A stretch of 64,000 nt of DNA from contig CAZUQM010000038.1 of NCBI GenBank assembly GCA_964622545.1, positions 5,931-69,930 of the forward strand, read 5' to 3'. The notes beneath the pieces were generated by a model that saw only the letters and a program-made list of their open reading frames with translations, did no database searches and was not told the origin of the DNA. This document shows, piece after piece, positions 1 to 8,014 of this stretch. Source of the DNA: JAFGLZ01 sp964622545. Lineage in GTDB: Bacteria > Planctomycetota > Phycisphaerae > UBA1845 > JAFGLZ01. Every line of letters begins with the position of its first letter. Position 1 is the stretch's first letter. The translations under genes and the position numbers were made by a program.

Positions 1-1292
1 AACTCGAGGGCGTTGCCGTCGCCGTTGGCCGGCCCGCCGGTGGCCTCACCGATGAGCGTCCCAATGCCGTGATCCTTAACGGCGACGACGAACTCGGTGC
101 CGGCGGAGTAGGTGTTGGGCCCGATGAGGACGTAGAGCTTGCCGGAGAACCGCCGCGGGTTGTGGGTTGGTTTATTCATGTCCATCTCGATCCGGGAGTT
201 CTTGCCGATCGGTGTCTTGTAGTACGCACCGATCAGTGGATGGAGCCGGGACAGCGGCCGGAACCACCAGACGAACAGCTTGTCCAGGAAGGCGTCCATC
301 TGGCGACTTCGCCGCTGCACGGTGAACGAGGCCGTTCTGTATGGCTGATCCGTCAAGTAGTCCAGCAGTTGCTCGACCTGGGTGGTGCTGCCGCCGGTGT
401 TGTCTCGAACGTCGACGATCAGCCGTTGGACCCCCTCTTGCTTGATCGTGGCAAACGCCTTCTTGAGCTTCGCGGGGAAGTCCTCTTGCGCAAAGCCGTC
501 GACGACGAGGAGGCCGATGCCTTTGTTGAGCCTCTTGTATTGGACGCCCACCTTGCCTGGTTGCCGGGAGGTCTGTGTCTGGCGGGCCTGGTCGATCTGC
601 TTCCGCGTTCGGGCCTTCACCTCGTGGACGCGGCCGTCCACGTCGATGGAAAAGGCCTCTTGCGGGCCGTAGAGGTGCCACATCAGGGCGGGGAAATAGA
701 CCGGCAGCCGTTTCTGCGTCTTGATGTAGCGGGTGCTGCCGTGACAGTAGCGGAGCAGGTCGTCGAGGATCCGCTCGGCCTTCATGTTGTTGATCGACCG
801 GATCGTGGCCCCGGGCGCTACCGTGTCATTGGACGAGTGATTCGCCCTGACGAGCAGGCCGCGACCCTCGACCAGGACGTCGAGGGGAAAGACCAGGCCG
901 CCTTGTGAGGCGTAGTCGTGGTAGGCGTTCCAGGGAAACTCGACGTAGGTGTGGTCGTGGCCCAGCGAGATGACCAGGGGCGCCAAGGTGTCGTAGAAGG
1001 CCTTGATGGTCATCGGCTCGGTGCGCTGCTTGAGCTTGCCGGCCGCCTCGTGGAACGCCCGCTTGTCGACGACCCGGTAGGGGTCGGGATGGACCTCGTC
1101 GACGGTTCGGACGAGTGTGTCGACGTCCTGTGCGATCTCGGCCGCGGTGAGCGGGGTGTCTATGGCCTTGGCGGGCCACTTGGCGTCCAGCTCCTGCCTG
1201 ATCTCGTTCGAGTCCCTCATGGGCGAGCAGCCGTGCGATAGCAGGCATGCGGCCGTCCATGCGGCTAAGAGGCCGGTACCGGATCGCACCAT
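1..1292 (-). CDS. S41-family peptidase, lipoprotein-like (3' end outside window)
   Basis: The frame is open from an ATG at 1292 down to base 1, so the protein is at least 430 residues and its C-terminus lies outside the window. The N-terminus is short, hydrophobic and ends in SHGC, an imperfect lipobox, suggesting an exported lipoprotein. A GHDHTYVEF segment and, near the cut edge, a TYSAGTEF segment followed by GTLIGEATGG match the N-terminal core and the Ser-containing catalytic strand of C-terminal-processing (S41) peptidases. The Lys expected about 25 residues after that Ser is not evident, as in IRBP/tricorn-like members. It probably cleaves peptides in the periplasm; the substrate is unknown. 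Two palindromic GACATGTC words lie upstream. Confidence 0.8.
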   Translation of the reverse strand, partial: MVRSGTGLLAAWTAACLLSHGCSPMRDSNEIRQELDAKWPAKAIDTPLTAAEIAQDVDTLVRTVDEVHPDPYRVVDKRAFHEAAGKLKQRTEPMTIKAFYDTLAPLVISLGHDHTYVEFPWNAYHDYASQGGLVFPLDVLVEGRGLLVRANHSSNDTVAPGATIRSINNMKAERILDDLLRYCHGSTRYIKTQKRLPVYFPALMWHLYGPQEAFSIDVDGRVHEVKARTRKQIDQARQTQTSRQPGKVGVQYKRLNKGIGLLVVDGFAQEDFPAKLKKAFATIKQEGVQRLIVDVRDNTGGSTTQVEQLLDYLTDQPYRTASFTVQRRSRQMDAFLDKLFVWWFRPLSRLHPLIGAYYKTPIGKNSRIEMDMNKPTHNPRRFSGKLYVLIGPNTYSAGTEFVVAVKDHGIGTLIGEATGGPANGDGNALE

Positions 1293-1330
1293 CGAGCAAG
1301 CACTCCTGTTCGGCTCAGGGCTGTCGTCAC

Positions 1331-1399
1331 GACATGTCGGTGAAACGCCAGATAGGACCCGACTGCCTTGTCGTCACACCCCAGCGGGAGACATGTCGG
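1331..1399. promoter_or_regulatory. Paired GACATGTCGG words upstream of the S41 gene
   Basis: The 10-mer GACATGTCGG occurs at 1331-1340 and again at 1390-1399. Its first eight bases form a perfect palindrome. The two sites sit 40-110 bp upstream of the S41 peptidase start and just past the 3' end of the NHL-repeat gene. The spacing and symmetry fit an operator for a dimeric regulator, but no regulator can be named. Confidence 0.3.
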
Positions 1400-1447
1400 C
1401 ACTCGCCGTCGATTCATGTAGATCGCACCTGGGCACGGCAAGGGTGT

Positions 1448-2473
1448 CTACCTTTCGGCCGGCAGACGGACGAACTTCTGGATGCGGTGCGACTTGCTGT
1501 TGTCGGCCACGTCGCCGAGGTACAAGTTGCCGGCCGAGTCGACGGCGATGGCGTGGATCCAGTCGATGTGGCCGGGGACCGGCTTGGCCGGATCGGCCAG
1601 GAGCGGAAAGGTCCAGACCTCGAGCACCCGACCGTCGGTGTTGAGCCGCATGACGAGCTGATCGGTCGGCGGGTTGCCGAGGTTGCTGTGCGAGCCCCAG
1701 CGCTTCGGCGACGAGCCGCAGACGTAGACCGAATCGTCCGGCGTGATCCAGATGCCCCAGGGGTTGAACAGGTTCCGCCACTGGCCCAGCGACTTGCCGG
1801 ACTGGTCGAAGATCTGGATGCGGCAGTTGTTCCGCTCGCCGACGTAGAGCCTGCCCCTGGAGTCGATTGCGATCGCGTGCGGCTGGCTCAGCTCGCCGGG
1901 TGCGACGCCGAGCTTGCCCCAATCCTTCACGAAGGTGCCGTCGTCCCTGAAGTGCACGATACGGTTGTTGCCGTAGCCGTCGGTGACGAAGACCTCGCCG
2001 GTGGCGGTGACCACCGCCGCGGTCGGCCTGTTGAAGTGCGTCGCGTCGCAGCCCTCCTCATCGAGCGTGCCGAGCGTCAGCAGTAGCTTGCCGTCCTCGG
2101 TGAACTTCTGCACGACGTGCCGGCCGTAGTCGGTGATCCAGGCGTTGCCCTTGCGATCGACCCAGATGTGGTGCGGGTTCTTGAACAGCCCCTTGCCCCA
2201 GGCCTTGATGAACGCGCCGTCGGTAGCATAGACACGGACGGGCGGGTCGATCGCGTTGAGCGTCCACACGCGGTCTTGGGCGTCGACGGCGACACCCGTG
2301 ACGTATCGCCACGCCATCTGCGGCGTCTTGGCCGGCCAGTTCGCATCGACGGCATAGCCCACGGCCAGGTTGATTTTGGGGTAACCCGCTGCGAGGGCGA
2401 CAGGGCAACAGAGGGATAGCAGGATGGGAAGTGCGATTGCGAACGCGGCCAGTGTCTTGTCGTTCTGTCTCAT
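1448..2473 (-). CDS. Secreted NHL-repeat beta-propeller protein
   Basis: The protein has 341 residues from the ATG at 2473. The frame stays open further upstream, but only through an intergenic repeat, so the inner ATG with a classical signal peptide (Lys, then a long Ala/Leu run ending VALAAG) is preferred. Successive blocks of the type 'G-VAVD-QDRVWTLN', 'PHHIWVDRKGNAWITDYG', 'RPTAAVVTATGEVFVTDGYGNNRIVHF' and 'PHAIAIDSRGRLYVGERNNCRIQIF' are NHL repeats, enough for about a six-bladed propeller. Such propellers serve as binding scaffolds or, in some relatives, as peptidylglycine lyases; the function here cannot be fixed. It follows the Gfo/Idh/MocA gene on the same strand after a 217 bp spacer holding a hairpin repeat. 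Confidence 0.85.
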   Translation of the reverse strand: MRQNDKTLAAFAIALPILLSLCCPVALAAGYPKINLAVGYAVDANWPAKTPQMAWRYVTGVAVDAQDRVWTLNAIDPPVRVYATDGAFIKAWGKGLFKNPHHIWVDRKGNAWITDYGRHVVQKFTEDGKLLLTLGTLDEEGCDATHFNRPTAAVVTATGEVFVTDGYGNNRIVHFRDDGTFVKDWGKLGVAPGELSQPHAIAIDSRGRLYVGERNNCRIQIFDQSGKSLGQWRNLFNPWGIWITPDDSVYVCGSSPKRWGSHSNLGNPPTDQLVMRLNTDGRVLEVWTFPLLADPAKPVPGHIDWIHAIAVDSAGNLYLGDVADNSKSHRIQKFVRLPAER

Positions 2474-2549
2474 TCTGATGGCGGGACCTGCATTACGCGA
2501 CTTTGGTTTGCATCCACACAGGGTGGCCCATCGCTTCAGCGGTGGGGGA

Positions 2550-2676
2550 CACGAATTCAGTCGGTCATCTGCGTTAAGCGCAAGAGCGCTGCGCACAGAG
2601 CAGTGGCACCGCCCGAGACGCGACTGTGAAGGAGCGTTGCTGTTGACATGCTCAAACAACACAGCTCCCTGACGCG
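2550..2676 (-). repeat. Dispersed hairpin-core repeat R1, copy 1
   Basis: This is one of four copies in the window (others at 12856, 20195 and 54619). On the minus strand it begins GTCAGGGAGCTGTGTTGTT, continues through a loop of about 10 bases to CAACGCTCCTTCACAGTCGC, and ends near GACTGAATTCGTG. AGGGAGC pairs with GCTCCTT and TTGTT with AACA, giving a hairpin. The loop differs from the other copies while the arms are kept. It fills most of the spacer between the Gfo/Idh/MocA and NHL genes and would be transcribed with them. Confidence 0.8.
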
Positions 2677-2690
2677 TATTCATATTGAGC

Positions 2691-3749
2691 CTACTTCATC
2701 GGCAGGTCCACGGGCTTGCCGGTCTTGCTGCTCTCGTAGACGGCCAGGATGATCTCGACGCTCTTGCGCGACTCGGGGCCGCTGACGAGCGGATCACGAC
2801 CCTCGTCGATCGCCTGGAGGAAGTCCACGAAGTTCGGGGCGTGTCGCTCGCCCGTCACGCCCGTAGCCGGATCGTCGGCACCGATGCCGACGGCCGGGAA
2901 GGCGAGGTACTTCTCGCGGATCTCCTTGTCCTGGTCGGTCTCCTCGGCGAACTGCCAGAAGAAGAAGTTGGTATCGGCCATGGCGACGGTGCCCTTGTCG
3001 CCGCCGACCTCGACGATGCGGAAGTGGCCGGGGAACATGCTGGACGCACAGGCCATCACGCCGATCGCGCCGCTGGCGAATTCGATGACGGCCGCGCCGG
3101 TGTCCTCGACCTCGACGTTGACGTGGGCGAGCATGTCGACCTGGGCGCGGACGCGCTTGACCGGCCCCATGAGCCACTGAAGCATGTCGACGGTGTGGAT
3201 GCCCTGGTTCATGTAGGCCCCGCCGCCGTCGAGCTTCCACGTGCCCTTCCAGCCGCCCTTGTCGTAGTACTCCTGGCTCCGCCACCACGGCCCGTAGGCC
3301 AAGCCGAACGTGATGCGACCGAAGCGGCCCTCGTCGGCGGCCTTCTTGAAGAGCTGGGCCGTCGGGTAGAACCGACCGTTGAAGATGCAGCCGACGGTCG
3401 TGCCGGCCTTGTCGTGGGCCTCGAGGATCTGGTCGATGCGGTCGAGCGTGATGTCGAGGGGCTTCTCGACCAGGGCGTGCTTGCCGGCCTGGGCGGCGGC
3501 CACGGCGGCCTCGGCGTGCATGCCCGAGGGCGTGGCGATGGTGACGACGTCGATGTCGTCGCGGCGGAGCATCTCGTCGACGTCGGTGTAGTAGTCGCAG
3601 CCCTTGCTCTCGGCGAAGTTCTTGGCCGCGGCCTCCACCGGGTCGGCACAGGCGATGAGCTTGGCGTTGTCCAAGCCGATGATGGCGTCGCCGTGCACGC
3701 CGCCGATGAACCCTGCTCCGATGACACCAAACCCGTATGTCTTGGCCAT
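2691..3749 (-). CDS. Gfo/Idh/MocA-family NAD(P)-dependent oxidoreductase
   Basis: The protein has 352 residues. The N-terminal Rossmann fold is marked by GVIGAGFIGGVHGDA, followed by 'CADP' at the second strand and the family-typical EKPLDITLD at about residue 95 that carries the catalytic Lys. The C-terminal half shows the alpha/beta substrate domain with GGGAYMNQGIHTVDMLQWLMG, where the Asp/His pair usually sits. Family members oxidise or reduce sugar or inositol hydroxyls in the cytoplasm. The substrate is unknown, but the many sugar-acid enzymes in the window make a carbohydrate likely. The stop is 4 bp from the start region of the next upstream gene, so it is probably co-transcribed with the 118-residue protein. 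Confidence 0.93.
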   Translation of the reverse strand: MAKTYGFGVIGAGFIGGVHGDAIIGLDNAKLIACADPVEAAAKNFAESKGCDYYTDVDEMLRRDDIDVVTIATPSGMHAEAAVAAAQAGKHALVEKPLDITLDRIDQILEAHDKAGTTVGCIFNGRFYPTAQLFKKAADEGRFGRITFGLAYGPWWRSQEYYDKGGWKGTWKLDGGGAYMNQGIHTVDMLQWLMGPVKRVRAQVDMLAHVNVEVEDTGAAVIEFASGAIGVMACASSMFPGHFRIVEVGGDKGTVAMADTNFFFWQFAEETDQDKEIREKYLAFPAVGIGADDPATGVTGERHAPNFVDFLQAIDEGRDPLVSGPESRKSVEIILAVYESSKTGKPVDLPMK

Positions 3750-3753
3750 GAGT

Positions 3754-4110
3754 CTAGTCCTCTGTCTCTGTCGTTTCGTCGTCGAACGTTACCAGGCGGA
3801 TCCATGACCCGCGCCACGTGTCTCGAATGCGGTCGGTGGTGCGCACGCCCATCCGCCGGGTGTTCGTGGTCCAATCGTGTGGAAGGGGCTCGTCGCACTC
3901 GGCCTTGCCTGTGCGGGAGGCCGCGATCCGCGCGTGCATCATCGCCAACATGAGCCGCTGCATCGCCCCGCCGAGTCGCGTGTTCGAGGCCCGCTGCCGG
4001 CGTTGCCGCGCCAGAGCCTTGAGTCTCGCGCGGACGGGATCGACGTGTCCGGCGACCAGGCGCGACCGGATGATCTGATCGCGGCTCGGGTTGTCGGGCA
4101 TGCGGGGCAT
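3754..4110 (-). CDS. Small basic protein of unknown function
   Basis: This 118-residue frame is rich in Arg and has no recognised domain. It is supported by position: it lies 18 bp after the 196-residue gene and ends 4 bp before the oxidoreductase start, on the same strand. An AGAGGAGA stretch about 14 bases before the ATG could serve as ribosome binding site. The predicted product is mostly helical and soluble. Since Arg-rich frames arise easily by chance at this GC content, it remains a moderate call. Confidence 0.5.
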   Translation of the reverse strand: MPRMPDNPSRDQIIRSRLVAGHVDPVRARLKALARQRRQRASNTRLGGAMQRLMLAMMHARIAASRTGKAECDEPLPHDWTTNTRRMGVRTTDRIRDTWRGSWIRLVTFDDETTETED

Positions 4111-4128
4111 CAGGTGTCGTCGTCTCCT

Positions 4129-4719
4129 CTAGCGCTGCACGGCCATGTGCGTGGTGGCCAAGACCTCCTCAGCCGGACGCGACGTCTCGTCGAGCGTGCC
4201 CCAGAGCTGGTGCTGGTCGATGCGGCGGACGGTCGCGGCATAGTAGTCGGTGACCTGGCTGATGCCGCCCTCGACGAGGTCGCCCCCATCATAGCCGATC
4301 GCGCCGAGCCACGTGCTGATTTCGTCGCTGTACTCGGCCGGGTAGATCAGGGCGACGGCGTGGGGGTGGCTCGCACCGGTGATCTCGGCCAGGTGGAGCT
4401 TGCAGCGGCAGGGCGGCAGCGTCTGATCGGCGAGGCGCTTGAGGGCCTCGAAGTCGTCTCTCGCGCGCGCCGGGTCGTGTCGGTGGAAGAACAGGCCTTC
4501 CTCGGCCCGGAACCGCTCGGGCGCGACGCCCTTGAGCTCGAGCCGGCCGTCCGGATAGGCGCGGTGGATCTTGTAGACCTTGCCGCCGGCGTGGCGCTCG
4601 GACTCGAGCAGCGTGCCGATCTCGTGGGCGGTGTAGCCGACGGCGACGCTGTCACCGAAGTCGAAGACGTAGAGCCCGGTGTAGCGGATCGGGTCGTCGA
4701 GTTGGGGTAGCGGGTGCAT
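4129..4719 (-). CDS. Conserved-looking protein of unknown function
   Basis: The protein has 196 residues from the ATG at 4719 (MHPLPQLDDP). The frame is open further upstream, but that extension would translate the tandem GTGTGGC repeat and is rejected. The sequence is well balanced, with segments such as YTGLYVFDFGDSVAVGYTAHEIGTLLESE and HPHAVALIYPAEY, and has no signal peptide or membrane segment, so a soluble cytoplasmic protein is likely. I do not recognise a family. It is the first gene of a minus-strand run (this gene, the 118-residue gene, the oxidoreductase and possibly the NHL gene). Confidence 0.75.
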   Translation of the reverse strand: MHPLPQLDDPIRYTGLYVFDFGDSVAVGYTAHEIGTLLESERHAGGKVYKIHRAYPDGRLELKGVAPERFRAEEGLFFHRHDPARARDDFEALKRLADQTLPPCRCKLHLAEITGASHPHAVALIYPAEYSDEISTWLGAIGYDGGDLVEGGISQVTDYYAATVRRIDQHQLWGTLDETSRPAEEVLATTHMAVQR

Positions 4720-4773
4720 GGGTATTCGTTCTACGATCGCCACGTCTCGATCAGGGTCGTGGAGCACCTCACT

Positions 4774-4811
4774 TGTGTGGCCCAGCCGCCCATGTGTGGC
4801 CCAGCCGCCCA
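4774..4811 (+). repeat. 19-bp tandem duplication beside the twin-hairpin repeat
   Basis: The unit TGTGTGGCCCAGCCGCCCA occurs at 4774-4792 and again at 4793-4811. A third start of the same unit at 4812 runs into the full twin-hairpin element. This looks like local slippage duplication of the left end of the repeat. Confidence 0.85.
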
Positions 4812-4812
4812 T

Positions 4813-4877
4813 GTGTGGCCCAGCCGCCCTCGGCTGGGGGAGCACACAAGGCACCGTCGGGGGCGACGGTGCCACAC
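4813..4877 (+). repeat. Twin-hairpin palindromic repeat R2, copy 1
   Basis: GTGTGGC opens the element. The first hairpin, CCCAGCCG-CCCT-CGGCTGGG, is at 4819-4838; the second, GCACCGTCG and CGACGGTGC with a G-rich loop, is at 4851-4872; and GCCACAC closes it. It lies between the tyrS stop (4880) and the start of the next gene (4719), so it may end or stabilise the tyrS transcript. Other copies are at 8916, 24017 and 38092. Confidence 0.85.
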
Positions 4878-4879
4878 GG

Positions 4880-6106
4880 CTACGTCAGTTTGATCCGGGC
4901 CACGCGGCGCTTGCCGACGCGGATCAGCATGCCGTCCGTGGGCGTGATCATCGCCTGCGGATCGGCGAGCTTCTCACCGTCGATCGACACGCCGCCCTGC
5001 TTGACGAGCCGCTTGCCCTCGCTGGCCGACGCGGCCAGCTCGAGCAGGTTGAGCAGCTTACCCACCATGATACCGTCGTGGCCGACCTCACTGCCAGGGA
5101 GCGTCGCCTCGGGGATGTCGTCGCGGAGGCCGCCCTCGCGGAAGACGCGGTCGAACATCTCGGCCTCGCGATCGGCCGTCGCGGCGTCATGGAACTGCGA
5201 GACGATCTCCTTGGCCAGGGCGACCTTAGCCTCGCGCGGATGCGTCTTCGACGCGTCGCATAGCGTGCGGATCTCGTCCATGGGCCAGGTCGTGAGCAGC
5301 TCGAAGTAGTTGGGCATCAGCTCGTCGGGGATCCGCATCGTCTTGCCGAACATCTCGCTGGGCTCTTCGGTCACGCCAATGTAGTTGCCGAGCGACTTGC
5401 TCATCTTCTCGACGCCGTCGATGCCGACCAGGATCGGCATGATCATGACGACCTGCGGCGGTTGGCCGGCGTCGATCTGGAGGTCGCGCCCCACGAGGTT
5501 GTTGAAGGTCTGGTCGGTGCCGCCGAGCTCGACGTCCGACTCGATGGCCACGCTGTCGTGCCCCTGGAGCAGCGGGTAGAGGAACTCGTGGATGTAGATG
5601 GCCTCGCCCTCTTTGTAGCGTTTCTCGAAGCTGTCGCGCTCGAGCATGCGGGCGACGGTCATCTTGCCGGCCAGCTTGAGGGCGTCGGCGAGGTTGAGCG
5701 GGTTGAGCCACTCGCTGTTGGGGCGGATCTCGAGCCGCTCTTCGCTGGTGTCGAGGATCTTGCCGGCCTGGGCGAAGTAGGTCTCGGCGTTGACCTTGAT
5801 CTCGTCTGGGCTGAGGACGGGCCGCGTCTTGCTCTTGCCCGAGGGGTCGCCGACCATGGCGGTGTAGTCGCCGATGATGAGGACGGCCCTGTGTCCTAGG
5901 TCCTGAAACTGCCGCATCTTACGCAGCACGACCGTGTGGCCGAGGTGGATGTCCGGCGCGGTCGGGTCGAGCCCGAGCTTGATCCGCAGGGGCTTGTCCT
6001 CGGCCTTGGACAGCTCCAGCTTCTTGCGGAGCTCTTCGGCCGTGTAGATGTGCTCGCAGCCGCGCTCCAGCACGGCCAACTGTTCTTCAACGCTCGCAAA
6101 ACCCAT
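4880..6106 (-). CDS. tyrS: Tyrosyl-tRNA synthetase
   Basis: The protein has 408 residues, the usual length of the TyrZ/TyrS type with a C-terminal S4 domain. It charges tRNA-Tyr with tyrosine in the cytoplasm. The class I signature HIGH appears as HLGHT near residue 54, preceded by LGLDPTAPDI; the tyrosine-site segment GGTDQTFN is near residue 200; and KMSKS is intact near 236 (VEKMSKSLGNYIG). The last 70 residues (LVKQGGVSIDGEKL) form the S4 RNA-binding fold. It appears monocistronic: a 76 bp spacer separates it from the ABC permease stop, and the twin-hairpin repeat follows 3 bp after its stop. Confidence 0.97.
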   Translation of the reverse strand: MGFASVEEQLAVLERGCEHIYTAEELRKKLELSKAEDKPLRIKLGLDPTAPDIHLGHTVVLRKMRQFQDLGHRAVLIIGDYTAMVGDPSGKSKTRPVLSPDEIKVNAETYFAQAGKILDTSEERLEIRPNSEWLNPLNLADALKLAGKMTVARMLERDSFEKRYKEGEAIYIHEFLYPLLQGHDSVAIESDVELGGTDQTFNNLVGRDLQIDAGQPPQVVMIMPILVGIDGVEKMSKSLGNYIGVTEEPSEMFGKTMRIPDELMPNYFELLTTWPMDEIRTLCDASKTHPREAKVALAKEIVSQFHDAATADREAEMFDRVFREGGLRDDIPEATLPGSEVGHDGIMVGKLLNLLELAASASEGKRLVKQGGVSIDGEKLADPQAMITPTDGMLIRVGKRRVARIKLT

Positions 6107-6182
6107 AGCAGTCCCTCGCGCGATAGCGATAGACCGTCATGCTAGTGGCCCTGCGAGCGTGAATCAAGGTTGGGAGGCGGCC

Positions 6183-7040
6183 TCACTCGCTGCGGCCCAT
6201 CCGCACGCTCAGCCGCCGCCACGCCCAGGCCAGCACGAAGAGGGCGGTCGAGACGAGGACGATGCAGGCCCCGGTCGGCAGGTCGAGCTCATAGGCCATG
6301 AGCAGGCCGCCCATGGCGCTGACGGCGCCGAGGACCGCGGCGATGAGGCAGATGGCGGCATAGCCGCGCCCGATCTGGAGCGCAGCCGCGGCCGGATTGG
6401 CGATCAGCGCGAAGATCATCAGGCCCCCAACCGTCTGGAGGTTGACCGTCAGCAGCACGCCGCAGATGGCCAGGAAGAGGACGTAGACGAGGCGCTCGTG
6501 GATGCCGGTGGCCGAGGCCAGGAAACGGCTGAAGAGGATCGCCCGCATCTCCTTGGCGAAGAGCAGCATGAACACGACCAGGGCACCGCTGGCCAGGCAG
6601 ATCATCCAGACCTCGCGGGCGCCGACGAAGAGCAGGCTCCCCCAGAGGAGGCTGAGCATCTCGGTCCGCGGCCCGGGCATCATGCCGATCCCGAGGAACG
6701 TCAGGCCCATCATCAGCGGAAAGAGCACGCCCATGGCGAGGTTGACGTCGAGCCGGAGGCGCCCCGGTGGGATCGCGCCGAGGACGGCCGTGGCCAGCCC
6801 CGCTGTGACCAGGGCGCAGGCGAGCTCGGGCCAGCCGAGCAGCAGGCCGAAGACGGCGCCCGCCATCGCCGCGTGGGCGATGCAGACGCCGACGAAGGGC
6901 ATTCGCATGCCCATGATGGAGACACCGAGCAGACCGGCCCCGGCCCCGCCGACCAGGCCGGCCGCGATGATGGGTATGAAGAAGCTGTCGAACGCTGCGA
7001 TCAAGAGATGGATCACTCCTTCTGGCGTATCCGGTCTCAC
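6183..7040 (-). CDS. Metal ABC transporter permease, ZnuB/MntB type
   Basis: The protein has 285 residues and about eight hydrophobic segments, starting near residue 20 (FFIPIIAAGLVGGAGAGLLGV). The segments MRMPFVGVCIAHAAMAGAVFG and LQTVGGLMIFALIANPAAAA are characteristic of the ABC-3 family of Zn/Mn/Fe importers. It forms the inner-membrane channel for the ATPase and binding lipoprotein encoded just upstream. The gap to the ATPase stop is unusually long (170 bp) and holds pyrimidine-rich microrepeats, so the permease may be translated independently. The metal cannot be assigned from the permease. Confidence 0.92.
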   Translation of the reverse strand: MRPDTPEGVIHLLIAAFDSFFIPIIAAGLVGGAGAGLLGVSIMGMRMPFVGVCIAHAAMAGAVFGLLLGWPELACALVTAGLATAVLGAIPPGRLRLDVNLAMGVLFPLMMGLTFLGIGMMPGPRTEMLSLLWGSLLFVGAREVWMICLASGALVVFMLLFAKEMRAILFSRFLASATGIHERLVYVLFLAICGVLLTVNLQTVGGLMIFALIANPAAAALQIGRGYAAICLIAAVLGAVSAMGGLLMAYELDLPTGACIVLVSTALFVLAWAWRRLSVRMGRSE

Positions 7041-7159
7041 TCAGACAGCGACCGTTCGCCGACCGAGATCAAGGGTTCGGGGATCCGGGGTCCGGGTCTC
7101 GCACCGTCGAGGTCAAGCCTGGAAGGCGGGGATAGAATAGCCGTATCGCCCCTTCGGGG

Positions 7160-7225
7160 CCGTGCTTCTGGCCTTCTGTCTCCTGTCTTCTGTCTCCTGG
7201 TCGCTATTCCCTATTCCCTGCCGTT
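7160..7225. repeat. Pyrimidine-rich microrepeats inside the metal-ABC operon
   Basis: The top strand carries TTCTGTCTCCTG twice, with a related TCTTCTGTCTCC overlap between, then CTATTCCCTATTCCCTG. The result is a strand-asymmetric run of C and T across about 60 bases between the ATPase and permease genes. On the mRNA strand this reads as a purine-rich GACAGGAGACAGAAG-type track. It codes for nothing on the gene strand. Confidence 0.7.
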
Positions 7226-8014
7226 CTCCGTCGCCACCGCATGTCGTCGGCCGGCCGAAGTGTGGATCGCGATCGGACAGCCATAGAGTTCGGCAAGCAC
7301 CTCGGCCGTCAGTGTCTCATCGGGCGGTCCGTCGCGGAAGACGCGTCCCTCGCGGAGCAGCAGGACGCGTCCGCAGCAGGCCGGCAGCAGGCCCGTCTCG
7401 TGCGAGACCATGACCATCGTCATCGGGTGCTCGGCGGCGACCTGATCGAGGCTCTCGACGAGGCGCTGCTTCCAGTCGACGTCGAGGTTGGCCGCCGGCT
7501 CGTCGAGCAAGAGCAGGCGCGGCTGCTGAACCATCGCCCGCGCGAGCAGCACCTTCTGTTGCTCACCGCCGGAGAGGCTGCGGAAGGTCCGGCCGGCGAG
7601 GGAGGCCAGGTCGAGCCGGTCGAGCCCGTCGTCGACGCGGCGACGGGCGTCGCGATCGATGCCGCGGAACAGTCCCGCCGGTCCGGCGCAGCCCATGGTG
7701 ACGACCTCGCGAACCGTCAGCGGCAGGTCGGCGTTGTAGTCGGCCGCCTGCGGGACGAAGCCGAGGCGTCGGCGCAGGCCGGTCCGCTGCCAGGCCGACA
7801 GGCGGCGCAGGCTGACGTCGCCGTGTCGCACGTCCCCGGTGGTGGGCTTGAGCAGGCCCGCGAGGACGTGGAGCAGCGTCGACTTGCCGGCGCCGTTGCG
7901 GCCGATGACGCCGACGACCTGGTCCGGTTCGATGGTCAGGTCCGGCACGTCGAGGATCCGCCGCCTCCCGCGGACGACGGTAACGTCCTCGAAGCTGATC
8001 TGCGCGCCGCTCAC
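7211..8014 (-). CDS. Metal ABC transporter ATP-binding protein, ZnuC type
   Basis: The protein has 267 residues from a GTG at 8014 that overlaps the TGA of the binding-protein gene by four bases (GTGA), a classic translational coupling. The frame continues upstream without a stop, but that part is out of frame with the real upstream gene. Walker A is GRNGAGKST, the Q-loop is FVPQAADYN, the ABC signature is LSGGEQQKV, Walker B is RLLLLDEPAANLD, and the switch His is in VMVSHE. It powers the importer with the permease at 6183 and the lipoprotein at 8011. Confidence 0.95.
   Translation of the reverse strand: MSGAQISFEDVTVVRGRRRILDVPDLTIEPDQVVGVIGRNGAGKSTLLHVLAGLLKPTTGDVRHGDVSLRRLSAWQRTGLRRRLGFVPQAADYNADLPLTVREVVTMGCAGPAGLFRGIDRDARRRVDDGLDRLDLASLAGRTFRSLSGGEQQKVLLARAMVQQPRLLLLDEPAANLDVDWKQRLVESLDQVAAEHPMTMVMVSHETGLLPACCGRVLLLREGRVFRDGPPDETLTAEVLAELYGCPIAIHTSAGRRHAVATENGRE

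Noticed and set aside
4719..4875. N-terminal extension of the 196-residue protein to an ATG at 4875
   Set aside because: The extension would translate the tandem GTGTGGC repeat and the R2 hairpins; the inner ATG begins the balanced protein sequence.
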